Assembly: GCA_900551975.1 (NCBI GenBank)
Contig: URYA01000066.1
Coordinates: forward strand, 1 to 8,248
From: an uncultured Collinsella sp.
GTDB lineage: Bacteria; Actinomycetota; Coriobacteriia; Coriobacteriales; Coriobacteriaceae
Length of the DNA: 8,248 nucleotides
Reading direction: 5' to 3'
Both the position numbers and the translations under genes were made by a program. Below, in pieces: positions 1 to 6,587 of the stretch (position 1 is the first letter of the stretch; each line of letters starts with the position of its first letter). The notes beneath the pieces are model-generated. The model did not search any database. It worked only from the letters and a program-made list of their open reading frames with translations, and had not been told where the DNA came from.

Positions 1-699
1 CCCCAGCCGATCGCCATCACCGAGATTGACTCTCGTACCGGTTCGGTGCTGTACCAGCATACCGACAATCCCTCACAGGTGCTTACCGAGGGCGAGGCCG
101 CCGCGGTCACCGATGTTCTGTCCGGCGTCATGCAGGGCGGCGGTACGGGTGCTGCCGGTGCCCTGAGCGTCAACCAGCCCTATGCCGGCAAGACGGGCAC
201 CACCGACAACACCACCAACCTGTGGTTCTGCGGCTATACCCCGCAGCTGGCGTGCGCCCTGTGGACCGGCTATTCCGCGGGCGAGATTCCCATCCAAAAA
301 TACGGCACAGACCTGCTGGGCGACAGCACCAACCTGCCTGTCTTTAAGCGGTTTATGAACACCGTTCTGACCGGTACCGAGCGCGAGGAGTTTGCGACCG
401 GAACGGCTCCCACCTACAAGAACAACAGCGTCTGGAAGTTCTACGGCACCAACAACACCAAGAAGACGGAGAACGACGACAAGGACAAGGACGAGGACGA
501 AGAGGAAACCACGACGACCACCACGACGACCACGACCACCGAGACCACGGGCGGCGACACCACCGGCGGCACCGGTACGACCGGTGGCTCGACGGGTGGC
601 TCCACTGGTGGTTCGACCGGCGGCGATGGCGGCACGCCGACGCCTACGCCTACGCCCACTCCCGATCCCTCACCCACGCCTGACGATACGGTCGGCTAG
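1..699 (+). CDS. class A penicillin-binding protein, C-terminal part (5' end outside window)
   Basis: This is the 3' end of a bifunctional penicillin-binding protein that cross-links peptidoglycan on the outer face of the membrane. The frame is open from base 1, so the gene begins upstream; the GTG at 46 is internal. The visible part holds the end of the transpeptidase domain, with the KTGTT box at 190-204 (third catalytic motif of penicillin-binding transpeptidases) followed by the typical NLWFCGYTPQLACALWTGY stretch. The SxxK serine and the SxN motif are not in the window. After about codon 150 comes a long low-complexity tail: an acidic Lys/Asp/Glu stretch, eleven threonines, Gly-Gly-Ser-Thr repeats and Pro-Thr repeats, ending DDTVG. 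The tail has no membrane segment and no recognisable terminal domain; it is probably a flexible wall-spanning extension. A strong terminator follows the stop codon. The family is clear; which paralogue it is cannot be told from this fragment. Confidence 0.9.
   Translation, partial: PQPIAITEIDSRTGSVLYQHTDNPSQVLTEGEAAAVTDVLSGVMQGGGTGAAGALSVNQPYAGKTGTTDNTTNLWFCGYTPQLACALWTGYSAGEIPIQKYGTDLLGDSTNLPVFKRFMNTVLTGTEREEFATGTAPTYKNNSVWKFYGTNNTKKTENDDKDKDEDEEETTTTTTTTTTTETTGGDTTGGTGTTGGSTGGSTGGSTGGDGGTPTPTPTPTPDPSPTPDDTVG
469..696 (+). repeat. low-complexity coding repeats in the penicillin-binding-protein tail
   Basis: Four successive compositional blocks are encoded: alternating Asp/Glu/Lys codons (about 469-507), eleven ACC/ACG threonine codons in a row (508-540), Gly-Gly-Thr/Ser repeats (about 550-630), and Thr-Pro repeats (634-690). 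The codons are mixed synonyms rather than pure DNA repeats, so selection on the protein composition is more likely than recent slippage alone. Such blocks are prone to length variation between strains. Confidence 0.8.
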
Positions 700-723
700 A
701 AATCATCCGGCCATAAGCAACAA

Positions 724-762
724 GGCCCCCGAGCAGCTTATTAAACTGCTCGGGGCCTTTTT
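724..762 (+). terminator. rho-independent terminator of the penicillin-binding-protein gene
   Basis: A GC-rich stem pairs GGCCCCCGAGCAG (724-736, one bulged C) with CTGCTCGGGGCC (746-757) around a 9-base loop, and is followed directly by five T (758-762). It lies 25 bases after the stop codon of the penicillin-binding-protein gene. Confidence 0.93.
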
Positions 763-803
763 AGTTTAAAGCGACCTGATGGGCGGTCTTTATACCGGCA
801 GAC

Positions 804-836
804 AAAAAAGGGGGTACCGACCAACGTCGATACCCC
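804..836 (-). terminator. rho-independent terminator of argR
   Basis: On the minus strand GGGGTATCGA (836-827) pairs with TCGGTACCCC (820-811) over 10 base pairs with one U-G wobble and a 6-base loop, then C and six T (809-804). It lies about 50 bases past the argR stop codon and faces the + strand terminator at 724-762, so this is a convergent gene end with two separate terminators. Confidence 0.92.
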
Positions 837-887
837 TTACAAGCCACTATGTCAGCGCGCGCAGTGCCGAGCGCACGGCCCGCACGC

Positions 888-1325
888 CTACTTGCGAGAA
901 TTGCTCAGCTTATTGATCAGCGCCTCAAGACGCTCGCCGTCCTCGGCCGTCTGGGCAATAACCAAAATCGTATCGTTGCCGGCAAGCGAGCCAAGCACAT
1001 CGGGCAGCTCTGCCGCATCAACAGCGGCGGCGATGCCGGAAGCCGTGCCAGGCTGAGCCTTGATCATAACCAGATTATCGGTGCGCAGAACGCCCGTTAC
1101 GAGCTCGGAAACCATACGCTGCAGGTGCAGGTCCTCTGCCAGAACATAGATGCCCTCAGGGAGCTTACGCAGCCCCATATCGGCAATATCGCGAGAGACA
1201 GTCGCCTGCGTGCAATCAAAGCCCATAGCGCGGAGCTCATCGACCAGCACGCGCTGCGTGCGGACGTCCTTATTGCGCACAATATCTCTAATGGCATCCT
1301 GGCGCCCATTGCGTTTTTTAGCCAT
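888..1325 (-). CDS. argR: arginine repressor ArgR
   Basis: Predicted arginine-responsive transcription factor, in this family a hexamer that binds ARG-box operators of arginine biosynthesis and catabolism genes when L-arginine is bound. The 145 residues match the usual family length. The N-terminal winged helix-turn-helix carries the signature ATVSRDIADMGLRK (residues 41-54). The C-terminal oligomerisation and arginine-binding domain shows GTASGIAAAVD (93-103) and GNDTILVI (116-123). ATG at 1325 was chosen because GGAGAGAGG lies 5-13 bases upstream and MAKKRNGRQ is a typical N-terminus; an in-frame start at 1358 would add eleven atypical residues and leave the ribosome site inside the gene. 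No arginine biosynthesis genes are nearby, so it acts in trans. It has its own terminator. A perfect 15-base palindrome 33 bases upstream of the start is a candidate operator for self-control. Confidence 0.95.
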   Translation of the reverse strand: MAKKRNGRQDAIRDIVRNKDVRTQRVLVDELRAMGFDCTQATVSRDIADMGLRKLPEGIYVLAEDLHLQRMVSELVTGVLRTDNLVMIKAQPGTASGIAAAVDAAELPDVLGSLAGNDTILVIAQTAEDGERLEALINKLSNSRK

Positions 1326-1358
1326 ACAAACCCTCTCTCCAAAAGATGGCGGAGACAA

Positions 1359-1373
1359 TCAATCAGTGATTGA
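1359..1373. promoter_or_regulatory. 15-base perfect palindrome upstream of argR (candidate operator)
   Basis: TCAATCA, one central G, then TGATTGA form a perfect inverted repeat in the argR 5' region. The position fits a repressor site overlapping the promoter or leader. It resembles an ARG box only loosely (the classical consensus has TGAAT and ATTCA half-sites with an AT-rich centre), so autoregulation by ArgR is inference. Confidence 0.45.
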
Positions 1374-1413
1374 ATAGTTTAACGCTATTTGAAGGCTTTT
1401 GTGTATAAGAACG

Positions 1414-1451
1414 CATTTCGAAACAATTCTATGCAAATTTGTTTCGAAATG
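1414..1451. repeat. 13-bp inverted repeat between the glycosyltransferase gene and argR
   Basis: CATTTCGAAACAA (1414-1426) and TTGTTTCGAAATG (1439-1451) are perfect reverse complements separated by 12 bases. Each arm contains the smaller palindrome TTTCGAAA, the two centres being 26 bases apart. It begins 8 bases after the stop codon of the upstream gene (minus strand order) and about 90 bases before argR. There is no T-run after either arm, so it is not a classical terminator; a dyad operator or an mRNA 3'-end stabilising hairpin is possible. Confidence 0.6.
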
Positions 1452-1458
1452 AGCCCGT

Positions 1459-2499
1459 TTAGGCGGTTTTTGCGCCCGTCCGGTTAAGAAAAGCTGCCAG
1501 ATGCGTACACATCACGCAGCGCGCGGGCTTGGCGCTGGCGATCGGCCCAAACAACAGACCGAGTCCCCGATGGTTGTCCTTGAGCGCGGCGACCATCTGA
1601 CGGGTTCGAGGCGCCTCGAGCATATCACGCATGCGGGCGGAACGCTCAATTGACGACACCCCATGCGGGCTTAGACACAAATTCTCGATGCAGGCGACCA
1701 GTCCGGCAAAGTAGAACTTTTGGCTTGCCAGCTTGAGCCGACCACCGCTATCTGCTTCCGAGAGTGAGTCCGCAAGCTCGTCGAGCGCTCGAGTGTCATC
1801 GGATATCCTGGCATACATGGTGGGATCAAAGGCATCTGTAAGCTTAGGTGCCACCGCGTGGAAACAAGCGTCGCCGCAGCCGGACACGAATCGTGCCTGC
1901 GAGAGCGCATAAGCCATAAACTCAACCGTACGGTACGCCTTGCCGCGCGACAGGCATGCCTCAAACAGCGGACGGCTATACATCACGCCAGCGGTCTGAG
2001 CGACTAGGCCGCCCAAAATCAACTGGGGCAGCCCAGTCACCATAGAAGACTCGTCTTCTATGGCAATAGGGGCAGCATCCAAGACGCGCGAATGACGCTC
2101 GCGATGCGCATCGTATCGATCGAGCGACACCGAGGGGAGCACAATGTCTGCCGCAGTATCGCACGCGATATCGACCATCTTGGAAAGGGCCTGCGGAGCA
2201 AACCACTCATCGGCGTTCATGGCGATGAGTTGAGAGCCGCGCGAGGCATCAAAACCGGCACGAAGACAAGCGCCGCGCTTCGCGTCCTCGACGTCAATCA
2301 AATCAATATGGATGTCCCTGTCGGCAGCAACTTGAAGCGAATGGCGCACACCGGGCGCAGCATCGCGGCAGACAACGACAATCTGCAAATCATAGAGGTC
2401 TTGGTTCTGGATACTCTCGAGCGCACGCATCGCATAGCTGGGCGAACCTTCTACTACAAGGATCACCGAAAGTCGCGGATGCGAGCCACGTCGAACCAA
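1459..2499 (-). CDS. family 2 (GT-A) glycosyltransferase-like protein, divergent
   Basis: The 346-residue product begins like a family 2 glycosyltransferase: a beta strand LSVILVV (10-16), the helix ALESIQNQ (26-33), then a second strand LQIVVVCRDA (38-47). MNADEWF (94-100) sits where the family has its DxD metal and nucleotide-sugar motif. The usual PxYN and DDGS signatures are degenerate, and the rest (about 110-346) is not recognised. No signal peptide or membrane helix is visible, so it is probably cytoplasmic; acceptor and sugar are unknown. The start is TTG at 2499, chosen because GAGAGG lies 9 bases upstream and no in-frame ATG or GTG precedes it before a stop codon. It lies 161 bases downstream of truA in the same direction and may be co-transcribed with it. 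Fold assignment is fairly safe, activity is not. Confidence 0.7.
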   Translation of the reverse strand: MVRRGSHPRLSVILVVEGSPSYAMRALESIQNQDLYDLQIVVVCRDAAPGVRHSLQVAADRDIHIDLIDVEDAKRGACLRAGFDASRGSQLIAMNADEWFAPQALSKMVDIACDTAADIVLPSVSLDRYDAHRERHSRVLDAAPIAIEDESSMVTGLPQLILGGLVAQTAGVMYSRPLFEACLSRGKAYRTVEFMAYALSQARFVSGCGDACFHAVAPKLTDAFDPTMYARISDDTRALDELADSLSEADSGGRLKLASQKFYFAGLVACIENLCLSPHGVSSIERSARMRDMLEAPRTRQMVAALKDNHRGLGLLFGPIASAKPARCVMCTHLAAFLNRTGAKTA

Positions 2500-2660
2500 G
2501 TTATCCGTCCTCTCGACAGCAATAAATCAAACCGTGGTTCATGGTACACCCCGGCAATAAAAGCAATGAGACACCGGTTGCACTGCACGCCAAGAACAGA
2601 TGTTGCACACGCGCAGCCCACAGATGACAGGTGCCGACGAACGGCGCGTCGAGCCCTCCC
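2500..2660 (-). other. 161-base gap between truA and the glycosyltransferase-like gene
   Basis: No terminator hairpin with a T-run and no convincing promoter could be seen. On the minus strand there is a 13-codon ATG reading frame (2542-2501, MNHGLIYCCREDG) that ends one base before the TTG start of the next gene and contains its ribosome site; its own ribosome site (GGGGTG) is weak, so it is not called as a gene. A partial direct repeat (TTGCACTGCACGC / TTGCACACGCGC on the + strand, about 2578-2620) is also present. Confidence 0.4.
2509..2514 (-). promoter_or_regulatory. ribosome binding site that supports the TTG start at 2499
   Basis: The minus strand reads GAGAGG here, 9 bases before TTG. 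It is the only Shine-Dalgarno-like sequence near the 5' end of this reading frame and therefore decides the start. Confidence 0.6.
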
Positions 2661-3485
2661 CTAGTCGAGCACGACAAGCTCGGCGGGATCGTAATCCACG
2701 CCCATAAACGTAAGGCCGCAGGCAGGAGCCGTGGGGCCTGCAGCGGTACGGTCGCAAGCATCGATGACCTCGCGCATCCACTCGGGTTCACGGCGATGCA
2801 TGCCAATCTCGACAAGCGTGCCAACGATCGTACGGACCATCGAATGCAGAAACGCATTGCCCTCGATGTTAAACGTCAGGATGTCCTCGCCAAACGCAAC
2901 CTCATGGCCAAACTCGGCGCGCATTACGCAGCGGTGCGTAGGTTTGCCCACGGCAGAGGCAACCTTGCAAAAGCTTTTAAAGTCCTGCTCGCCCAAAAGC
3001 GCAGGGCAGGCGGCCGCCATCGCATCGACGTCGAGGGGATAGCGATGCCACCACACAGCACCGCGTGACAGCACGGGCCGCGCATCACGATCGGCAATGC
3101 GATAGGTGTAAGTGCGAGAGCGCGCGTCAAAGCGCGCAGAAAAGCCCTTACGAGCCTTGTAGACCTCGTTGATGGCGATATCTTTGGGCAGCAGGGCATC
3201 CATAGCCCGCAGCCACCTACGGCGCGTACACGCGAGCTCAGCGTCCGTTACGGGCACGCTGATGTACTGAGCCACGGCATGAACGCCGGCATCGGTACGC
3301 CCCGCGCACGTCAAATCGATCGGGCGGCGAAGCAGCGTCTCGATGGCTCGACGTAGCTCACCCGCAACCGTCGTCTGTCCCGGCTGCTCGGCAAATCCGC
3401 TATACGATGAACCATCATAGGCCACACGAAATACGAGCGTGGCGTCAAGCTCGGGGGTCGAATTGAAATCAGACGGCGCAGTCAT
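2661..3485 (-). CDS. truA: tRNA pseudouridine(38-40) synthase TruA
   Basis: Converts uridines 38, 39 and 40 in the anticodon arm of tRNAs to pseudouridine. The 274-residue product shows the family start FRVAYDGSSYSGFAEQPGQ (19-37) and the catalytic motif AGRTDAGVHA (61-70), where Asp65 is the predicted nucleophile. The length is usual for the family and both halves of the fold are present, ending VDYDPAELVVLD. ATG at 3485 is preferred over the TTG at 3500 because GGGAG lies just upstream of the ATG. truA follows rplQ, a common order in Gram-positives, but a strong terminator lies only 35 bases before its start codon, so it needs read-through or its own promoter overlapping the terminator. Confidence 0.96.
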   Translation of the reverse strand: MTAPSDFNSTPELDATLVFRVAYDGSSYSGFAEQPGQTTVAGELRRAIETLLRRPIDLTCAGRTDAGVHAVAQYISVPVTDAELACTRRRWLRAMDALLPKDIAINEVYKARKGFSARFDARSRTYTYRIADRDARPVLSRGAVWWHRYPLDVDAMAAACPALLGEQDFKSFCKVASAVGKPTHRCVMRAEFGHEVAFGEDILTFNIEGNAFLHSMVRTIVGTLVEIGMHRREPEWMREVIDACDRTAAGPTAPACGLTFMGVDYDPAELVVLD

Positions 3486-3520
3486 GGGCGCTCCCAACAA
3501 ACAAGTAACGGTATCGCGAC

Positions 3521-3551
3521 AAAAAAAGAGGGGTACGCGAACGTACCCCTC
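3521..3551 (-). terminator. rho-independent terminator after rplQ
   Basis: On the minus strand GAGGGGTACG (3551-3542) pairs perfectly with CGTACCCCTC (3537-3528) around the tetraloop TTCG, then seven T (3527-3521). It ends the infA-to-rplQ block 26 bases after the rplQ stop codon. The + strand lacks a T-run after the stem, so it works in one direction only. Confidence 0.95.
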
Positions 3552-3577
3552 GAATATAGCCTATGCAGACGGAATGT

Positions 3578-4045
3578 CTACTCAGCGGTCTCCTCAGCGG
3601 GAGCCTCCTCGACGGCCTCGACCTTCTTGGGAGCAGCGGCCTTCTTGGGGGCCGGAGCGGCCTTCTTGGCCTTAGGCGTGCAAGGCTCGGTGACGAGCTC
3701 CATGATAACGATGGGAGCGTTGTCGCCCTTGCGGTTGCCGAGCTTCATGATGCGGGTGTAACCGCCGTTGCGGTCCTGCCACATGCCCTGGGCAGCCTTG
3801 TCGAAGATCTCGGCAACGAGCTGCTTATCGCCGAGCTTGGCGATAGCCAGACGACGAGAGTGCAGGTCGCCCTTCTTGGCCCAAGTGATGATCGGGTCGA
3901 CGACCGAACGCAGCGCCTTAGCGCGGGTCTCGGTGGTCTTGATGCGGTCGTTCTCGAAGAGGGCCTTAGCAAGGCTCTTCTTCATGGCCTTGGTGTGGCT
4001 CGCATCGGTGCCGAGCTTCAGGCCCTTCTTAACGTTGTGACGCAT
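3578..4045 (-). CDS. rplQ: 50S ribosomal protein bL17 with Lys/Ala/Glu-rich tail
   Basis: Large-subunit ribosomal protein L17, located near the peptide exit tunnel. The start MRHNVKKGLKLGTDASHTKAM (broken here only by length) and the core up to about residue 118, ending near GDNAPIVIMELV, are canonical. Residues about 120-155 form a low-complexity extension of Lys, Ala, Pro and then Glu, giving 155 residues where the minimal family form has about 120. Such tails occur in actinobacterial L17 and are probably disordered. AGGAG lies 10 bases before the ATG. It follows rpoA by 30 bases and is the last gene before the operon terminator. Confidence 0.97.
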   Translation of the reverse strand: MRHNVKKGLKLGTDASHTKAMKKSLAKALFENDRIKTTETRAKALRSVVDPIITWAKKGDLHSRRLAIAKLGDKQLVAEIFDKAAQGMWQDRNGGYTRIMKLGNRKGDNAPIVIMELVTEPCTPKAKKAAPAPKKAAAPKKVEAVEEAPAEETAE

Positions 4046-4075
4046 GGTCTAGTTTCTCCTCAAATATGCGAAGCA

Positions 4076-5017
4076 TTAAGCCTTCAGGCTCAGGCCCATG
4101 GACTCAAGCTTGTCCTTCACTTCCTCGATCGACTTAACACCGAAGTTACGGATGTTGAGCAGATCGTTCTCCGAGAACTCAACGAGCTGACGGACCGAGT
4201 GAATGCTGGCGCGCTTAAGGCAGTTGTAGGAACGGACGGAAAGGTCCAGATCCTCGATCTGCTTGTCCAGCTCGGCGTTGTCGTTGGTGACCTCGGGAGC
4301 GAAGATCGAAGCCTCCTCCTCGACCTCGGGGGTCTCGGCAAGGTTCATAAAGGCGGCCATATGCTGGTTGATGATATTGGCAGCCTGGACCACGGCGTCG
4401 CGCGGGGCGATGGAGCCGTTGGTCTCGATCTCGAGGACAAGGCGGTCGTAGTCGGTGTGCTGACCGACACGGCAAGCCTCAACGAGCTTGGCGCAACGGG
4501 AAACCGGCGAGTACAGCGAGTCGACGTGGATCACACCGATGGGATCGTTGTCGCGCTTGTTTGCCTCGCCAGAAACATAGCCGCGGCCATAGCCGATGCG
4601 CATGCTCATGGTGAGATGGCCACCCTCGGTGAGCGTAGCAATGTGCTGCTCGGGGTTGACCAGCTCAAACTCGGACGGAATAAAGAAGTCCGCACCGGTG
4701 ACCTCGCAGGGGCCGTCAACCGAGATGGTGGCGGTCGCCTCGTCGGTCGTGCCGAGAGCCCTGAAGACAAGACCCTTGACATTCAGGACGATGTCGGTGA
4801 CATCCTCGACCATGTTAGGGATGGTCATGAACTCGTGCTGCGCACCATCGATCTGAATAGCCTCGACGGCGGCACCCTCGAGCGAGGACAGAAGAACGCG
4901 ACGAAGGGAGTTACCCAGCGTATCGCCGTAGCCACGCTCGAGCGGCTCGACGGAGACACGAGCAGACGTCTCGTTGATCTCTTCGACCTGAACCTGAGGC
5001 CTAATGAATTCTGACAT
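4076..5017 (-). CDS. rpoA: DNA-directed RNA polymerase subunit alpha
   Basis: The alpha subunit dimerises to nucleate RNA polymerase assembly and contacts upstream promoter DNA and regulators. The N-terminal domain carries LERGYGDTLGNSLRRVLLSS (27-46), the assembly motif. The C-terminal domain spans about 257-313; LSVRSYNCLKRA contains Arg262, Asn265 and Lys268, equivalent to the UP-element-binding Arg265, Asn268 and Lys271 of E. coli. It ends MGLSLKA. At 313 residues it is of normal length. GGAGG is placed 6 bases before the ATG. It lies between rpsD (32-base gap) and rplQ (30-base gap) in one transcription unit. Confidence 0.98.
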   Translation of the reverse strand: MSEFIRPQVQVEEINETSARVSVEPLERGYGDTLGNSLRRVLLSSLEGAAVEAIQIDGAQHEFMTIPNMVEDVTDIVLNVKGLVFRALGTTDEATATISVDGPCEVTGADFFIPSEFELVNPEQHIATLTEGGHLTMSMRIGYGRGYVSGEANKRDNDPIGVIHVDSLYSPVSRCAKLVEACRVGQHTDYDRLVLEIETNGSIAPRDAVVQAANIINQHMAAFMNLAETPEVEEEASIFAPEVTNDNAELDKQIEDLDLSVRSYNCLKRASIHSVRQLVEFSENDLLNIRNFGVKSIEEVKDKLESMGLSLKA

Positions 5018-5049
5018 GTATTACCTCCAGCCTCAGCAGCCCGGATGGA

Positions 5050-5646
5050 CTACTTAGAGTAGAGCTCGACGATGAGCTGCTCGTTGATATCACCGCTGAT
5101 CTGCTCACGCGTCGGCAGAGCGAGCACGTTACCAGACAGCTTCTCAATATCGACCTCGAGCCAGCCAGGGACCTCAAAGCGCTCGGAGGAAATCAGGGCC
5201 TCCTTGATGGGGAGGAGGTCACGGAACTTCTCGCCGACAGCGACGACGTCGCCGGCCTTGACGCGGTAGGACGGGATGTCCACGCGCTTGCCGTTCACGG
5301 TAAAGTGACCGTGACGGACGGACTGACGAGCCTCTTTGCGGGTGCGGGCGAAGCCAAGACGGAAGACGACGTTGTCGAGGCGAGACTCAAGGATGATCAT
5401 GAGGTTCTCACCGGTGACGCCGTTCATCTTACGGGCCTTGTTGAAGTAGCCGTGGAACTGCTTCTCCAGAACGCCATAGATGAACTTGACCTTCTGCTTC
5501 TCGCGCAGCTGCATGCCGTACTCAGATTCCTTGCGACGGCGCTTGGGCTGACGGATAGATTCCTTCTTGCTGCTGTAACCGAGCTCAGCGGGATCGATCC
5601 CGAGCTGACGGCAGCGCTTAAGAACAGGAGTCCTGTCGATTGCCAT
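5050..5646 (-). CDS. rpsD: 30S ribosomal protein uS4, zinc-free form
   Basis: Primary 16S rRNA-binding protein that nucleates 30S assembly and, in several bacteria, represses the alpha operon by binding its mRNA. The 198 residues contain SEYGMQLREKQKVKFIYG (41-58) and an S4 RNA-binding domain at about 88-150 (SRLDNVVFRLGFARTRKEAR, then HGHFTVNGKRVDIPSY). The N-terminus (MAIDRTPVLKRCRQLG) lacks the four-cysteine zinc site of the other S4 type. AAAGGA lies 10 bases upstream of the ATG. The gap to rpsK is 19 bases. No S4-type pseudoknot leader could be confirmed by eye. Confidence 0.97.
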   Translation of the reverse strand: MAIDRTPVLKRCRQLGIDPAELGYSSKKESIRQPKRRRKESEYGMQLREKQKVKFIYGVLEKQFHGYFNKARKMNGVTGENLMIILESRLDNVVFRLGFARTRKEARQSVRHGHFTVNGKRVDIPSYRVKAGDVVAVGEKFRDLLPIKEALISSERFEVPGWLEVDIEKLSGNVLALPTREQISGDINEQLIVELYSK

Positions 5647-5665
5647 ATTGATACGATCCTTTCAG

Positions 5666-6070
5666 TTACACGCGGCGACGCTTCTTGGGGCGGCAGCCGT
5701 TGTGCGGAATGGGGGTCTTGTCCTGGATGCTCGAGACCTCGAGGCCAGCAGCCTGGAGGGAGCGGATGGCGGTCTCACGACCGGAGCCGGGGCCCTTGAC
5801 GAAGACGGAAACCTTCTTCATACCGTGCTCCATGGCCTGCTTGGCAGCAGCCTCGGCAGCCATCTGGGCAGCGAACGGCGTGGACTTACGGGAGCCCTTG
5901 AAGCCCACCTGGCCAGCCGACTTCCAGGAAATGACGTTGCCCTGGGGATCGGTGATCGAAACGATCGTGTTGTTGAACGTAGAACGAATGTGAGCCTGGC
6001 CCACGGAAATGTTCTTACGGTCCGCGCGCTTCAGACGGGCAGCGCGAACGTTCTTCTTAGCAGTAGCCAT
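5666..6070 (-). CDS. rpsK: 30S ribosomal protein uS11
   Basis: Small-subunit platform protein near the mRNA exit and E site. The 134 residues show the family core GQAHIRSTFNNTIVSITD and the C-terminal signature with KGPGSGRETAIRSL and DKTPIPHNGCRP. The HNG triplet is the site of isoaspartate formation known in this family. The extreme end reads GCRPKKRRRV, where many homologues have a second proline. AGGAG lies 10 bases before the ATG; 14 bases separate it from rpsM. Confidence 0.98.
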   Translation of the reverse strand: MATAKKNVRAARLKRADRKNISVGQAHIRSTFNNTIVSITDPQGNVISWKSAGQVGFKGSRKSTPFAAQMAAEAAAKQAMEHGMKKVSVFVKGPGSGRETAIRSLQAAGLEVSSIQDKTPIPHNGCRPKKRRRV

Positions 6071-6084
6071 CTATCTAGCGCTCC

Positions 6085-6459
6085 TTATTTCTTCTTCTTA
6101 GCACCGATCTGACGCTTCGGGCCCTTGCGGGTACGAGCGTTAGTGTGGGTGCGCTGGCCGCGGACCGGGAGGCCCTTGCGGTGACGAAGGCCGCGGTTGC
6201 AGCCGATGTCCATAAGGCGCTTGACGTTCTGGTTGCGCTCACGGCGGAGGTCGCCCTCAACCATGATCTGGTTCTTGTCGATATAATCGCGGATGGCGTT
6301 AACCTCATCCTCGGTGAGGTCCTTAACGCGCGTATCCACGTTAACGTTGCACTCGACGCAAATCTTCGTCGCAGTGGTGCGGCCGATGCCGTAAATGTAG
6401 GTCAGACCGATCTCAACGCGCTTCTCACGCGGGAGGTCGACACCATTAATACGGGCCAA
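6085..6459 (-). CDS. rpsM: 30S ribosomal protein uS13 (TTG start)
   Basis: Head protein of the small subunit that contacts the P-site tRNA through its basic tail and bridges to the large subunit. The 124 residues begin MARINGVDLPREKRVEIGL, include the helix-hairpin-helix-like YIYGIGRTTA, and end with RGQRTHTNARTRKGP and a poly-lysine tail. The start codon is TTG at 6459: the protein begins exactly at the conserved N-terminus and GAGGAG lies 6 bases upstream. It follows rpmJ by 14 bases. Confidence 0.98.
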   Translation of the reverse strand: MARINGVDLPREKRVEIGLTYIYGIGRTTATKICVECNVNVDTRVKDLTEDEVNAIRDYIDKNQIMVEGDLRRERNQNVKRLMDIGCNRGLRHRKGLPVRGQRTHTNARTRKGPKRQIGAKKKK

Positions 6460-6473
6460 CGTAGTCTCCTCTC

Positions 6474-6587
6474 TTAACCCTGACGCTGCTTATGACGGGG
6501 GTTCTCGCAAATGACGAGGACCTTGCCATGGCGCCTAATGATTTTGCACTTATCGCACATCTTCTTGACCGAAGGACGTACCTTCAT
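6474..6587 (-). CDS. rpmJ: 50S ribosomal protein bL36
   Basis: Smallest large-subunit ribosomal protein, 37 residues. It begins MKVRPSVKKMCDKCKIIRR and ends ENPRHKQRQG. Cys11, Cys14, Cys27 and His32 form the zinc ribbon of the zinc-binding (C+) form, so its use in ribosomes should depend on zinc supply. ATG at 6587 follows AAAGGA by 6 bases and TAA is at 6474-6476. The position between infA and rpsM is the classical one. Confidence 0.97.
   Translation of the reverse strand: MKVRPSVKKMCDKCKIIRRHGKVLVICENPRHKQRQG

Noticed and set aside
441..677. Minus-strand frame with valine and serine runs opposite the penicillin-binding-protein tail
   Set aside because: Simply the reverse reading of the threonine, glycine and proline repeats; no start signals.
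508..690. Possible CRISPR or tandem-repeat array
   Set aside because: The repeats are short, in frame, and protein-coding low complexity; there are no uniform repeats with unique spacers.
849..1373. + strand 174-codon frame opposite argR
   Set aside because: Antisense of argR, whose helix-turn-helix and arginine-binding motifs are clear; it also runs across the argR leader.
1326..1458. Sigma-70 promoter for argR
   Set aside because: The region is AT-rich, but no -35/-10 pair with 16-18 bases spacing and good matches could be found by eye.
2501..2857. Minus-strand 118-codon frame overlapping the end of truA
   Set aside because: Out-of-frame shadow of truA running into the intergenic gap; only its last 13 codons were considered, as a possible leader frame.
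3563..5014. Long + strand open frame of 483 codons opposite rplQ and rpoA
   Set aside because: It is the antisense shadow of two certain genes in high-GC DNA; its composition (Leu/Val/Asp rich, no motifs) follows from the codons of the opposite strand, and it has no ribosome site.
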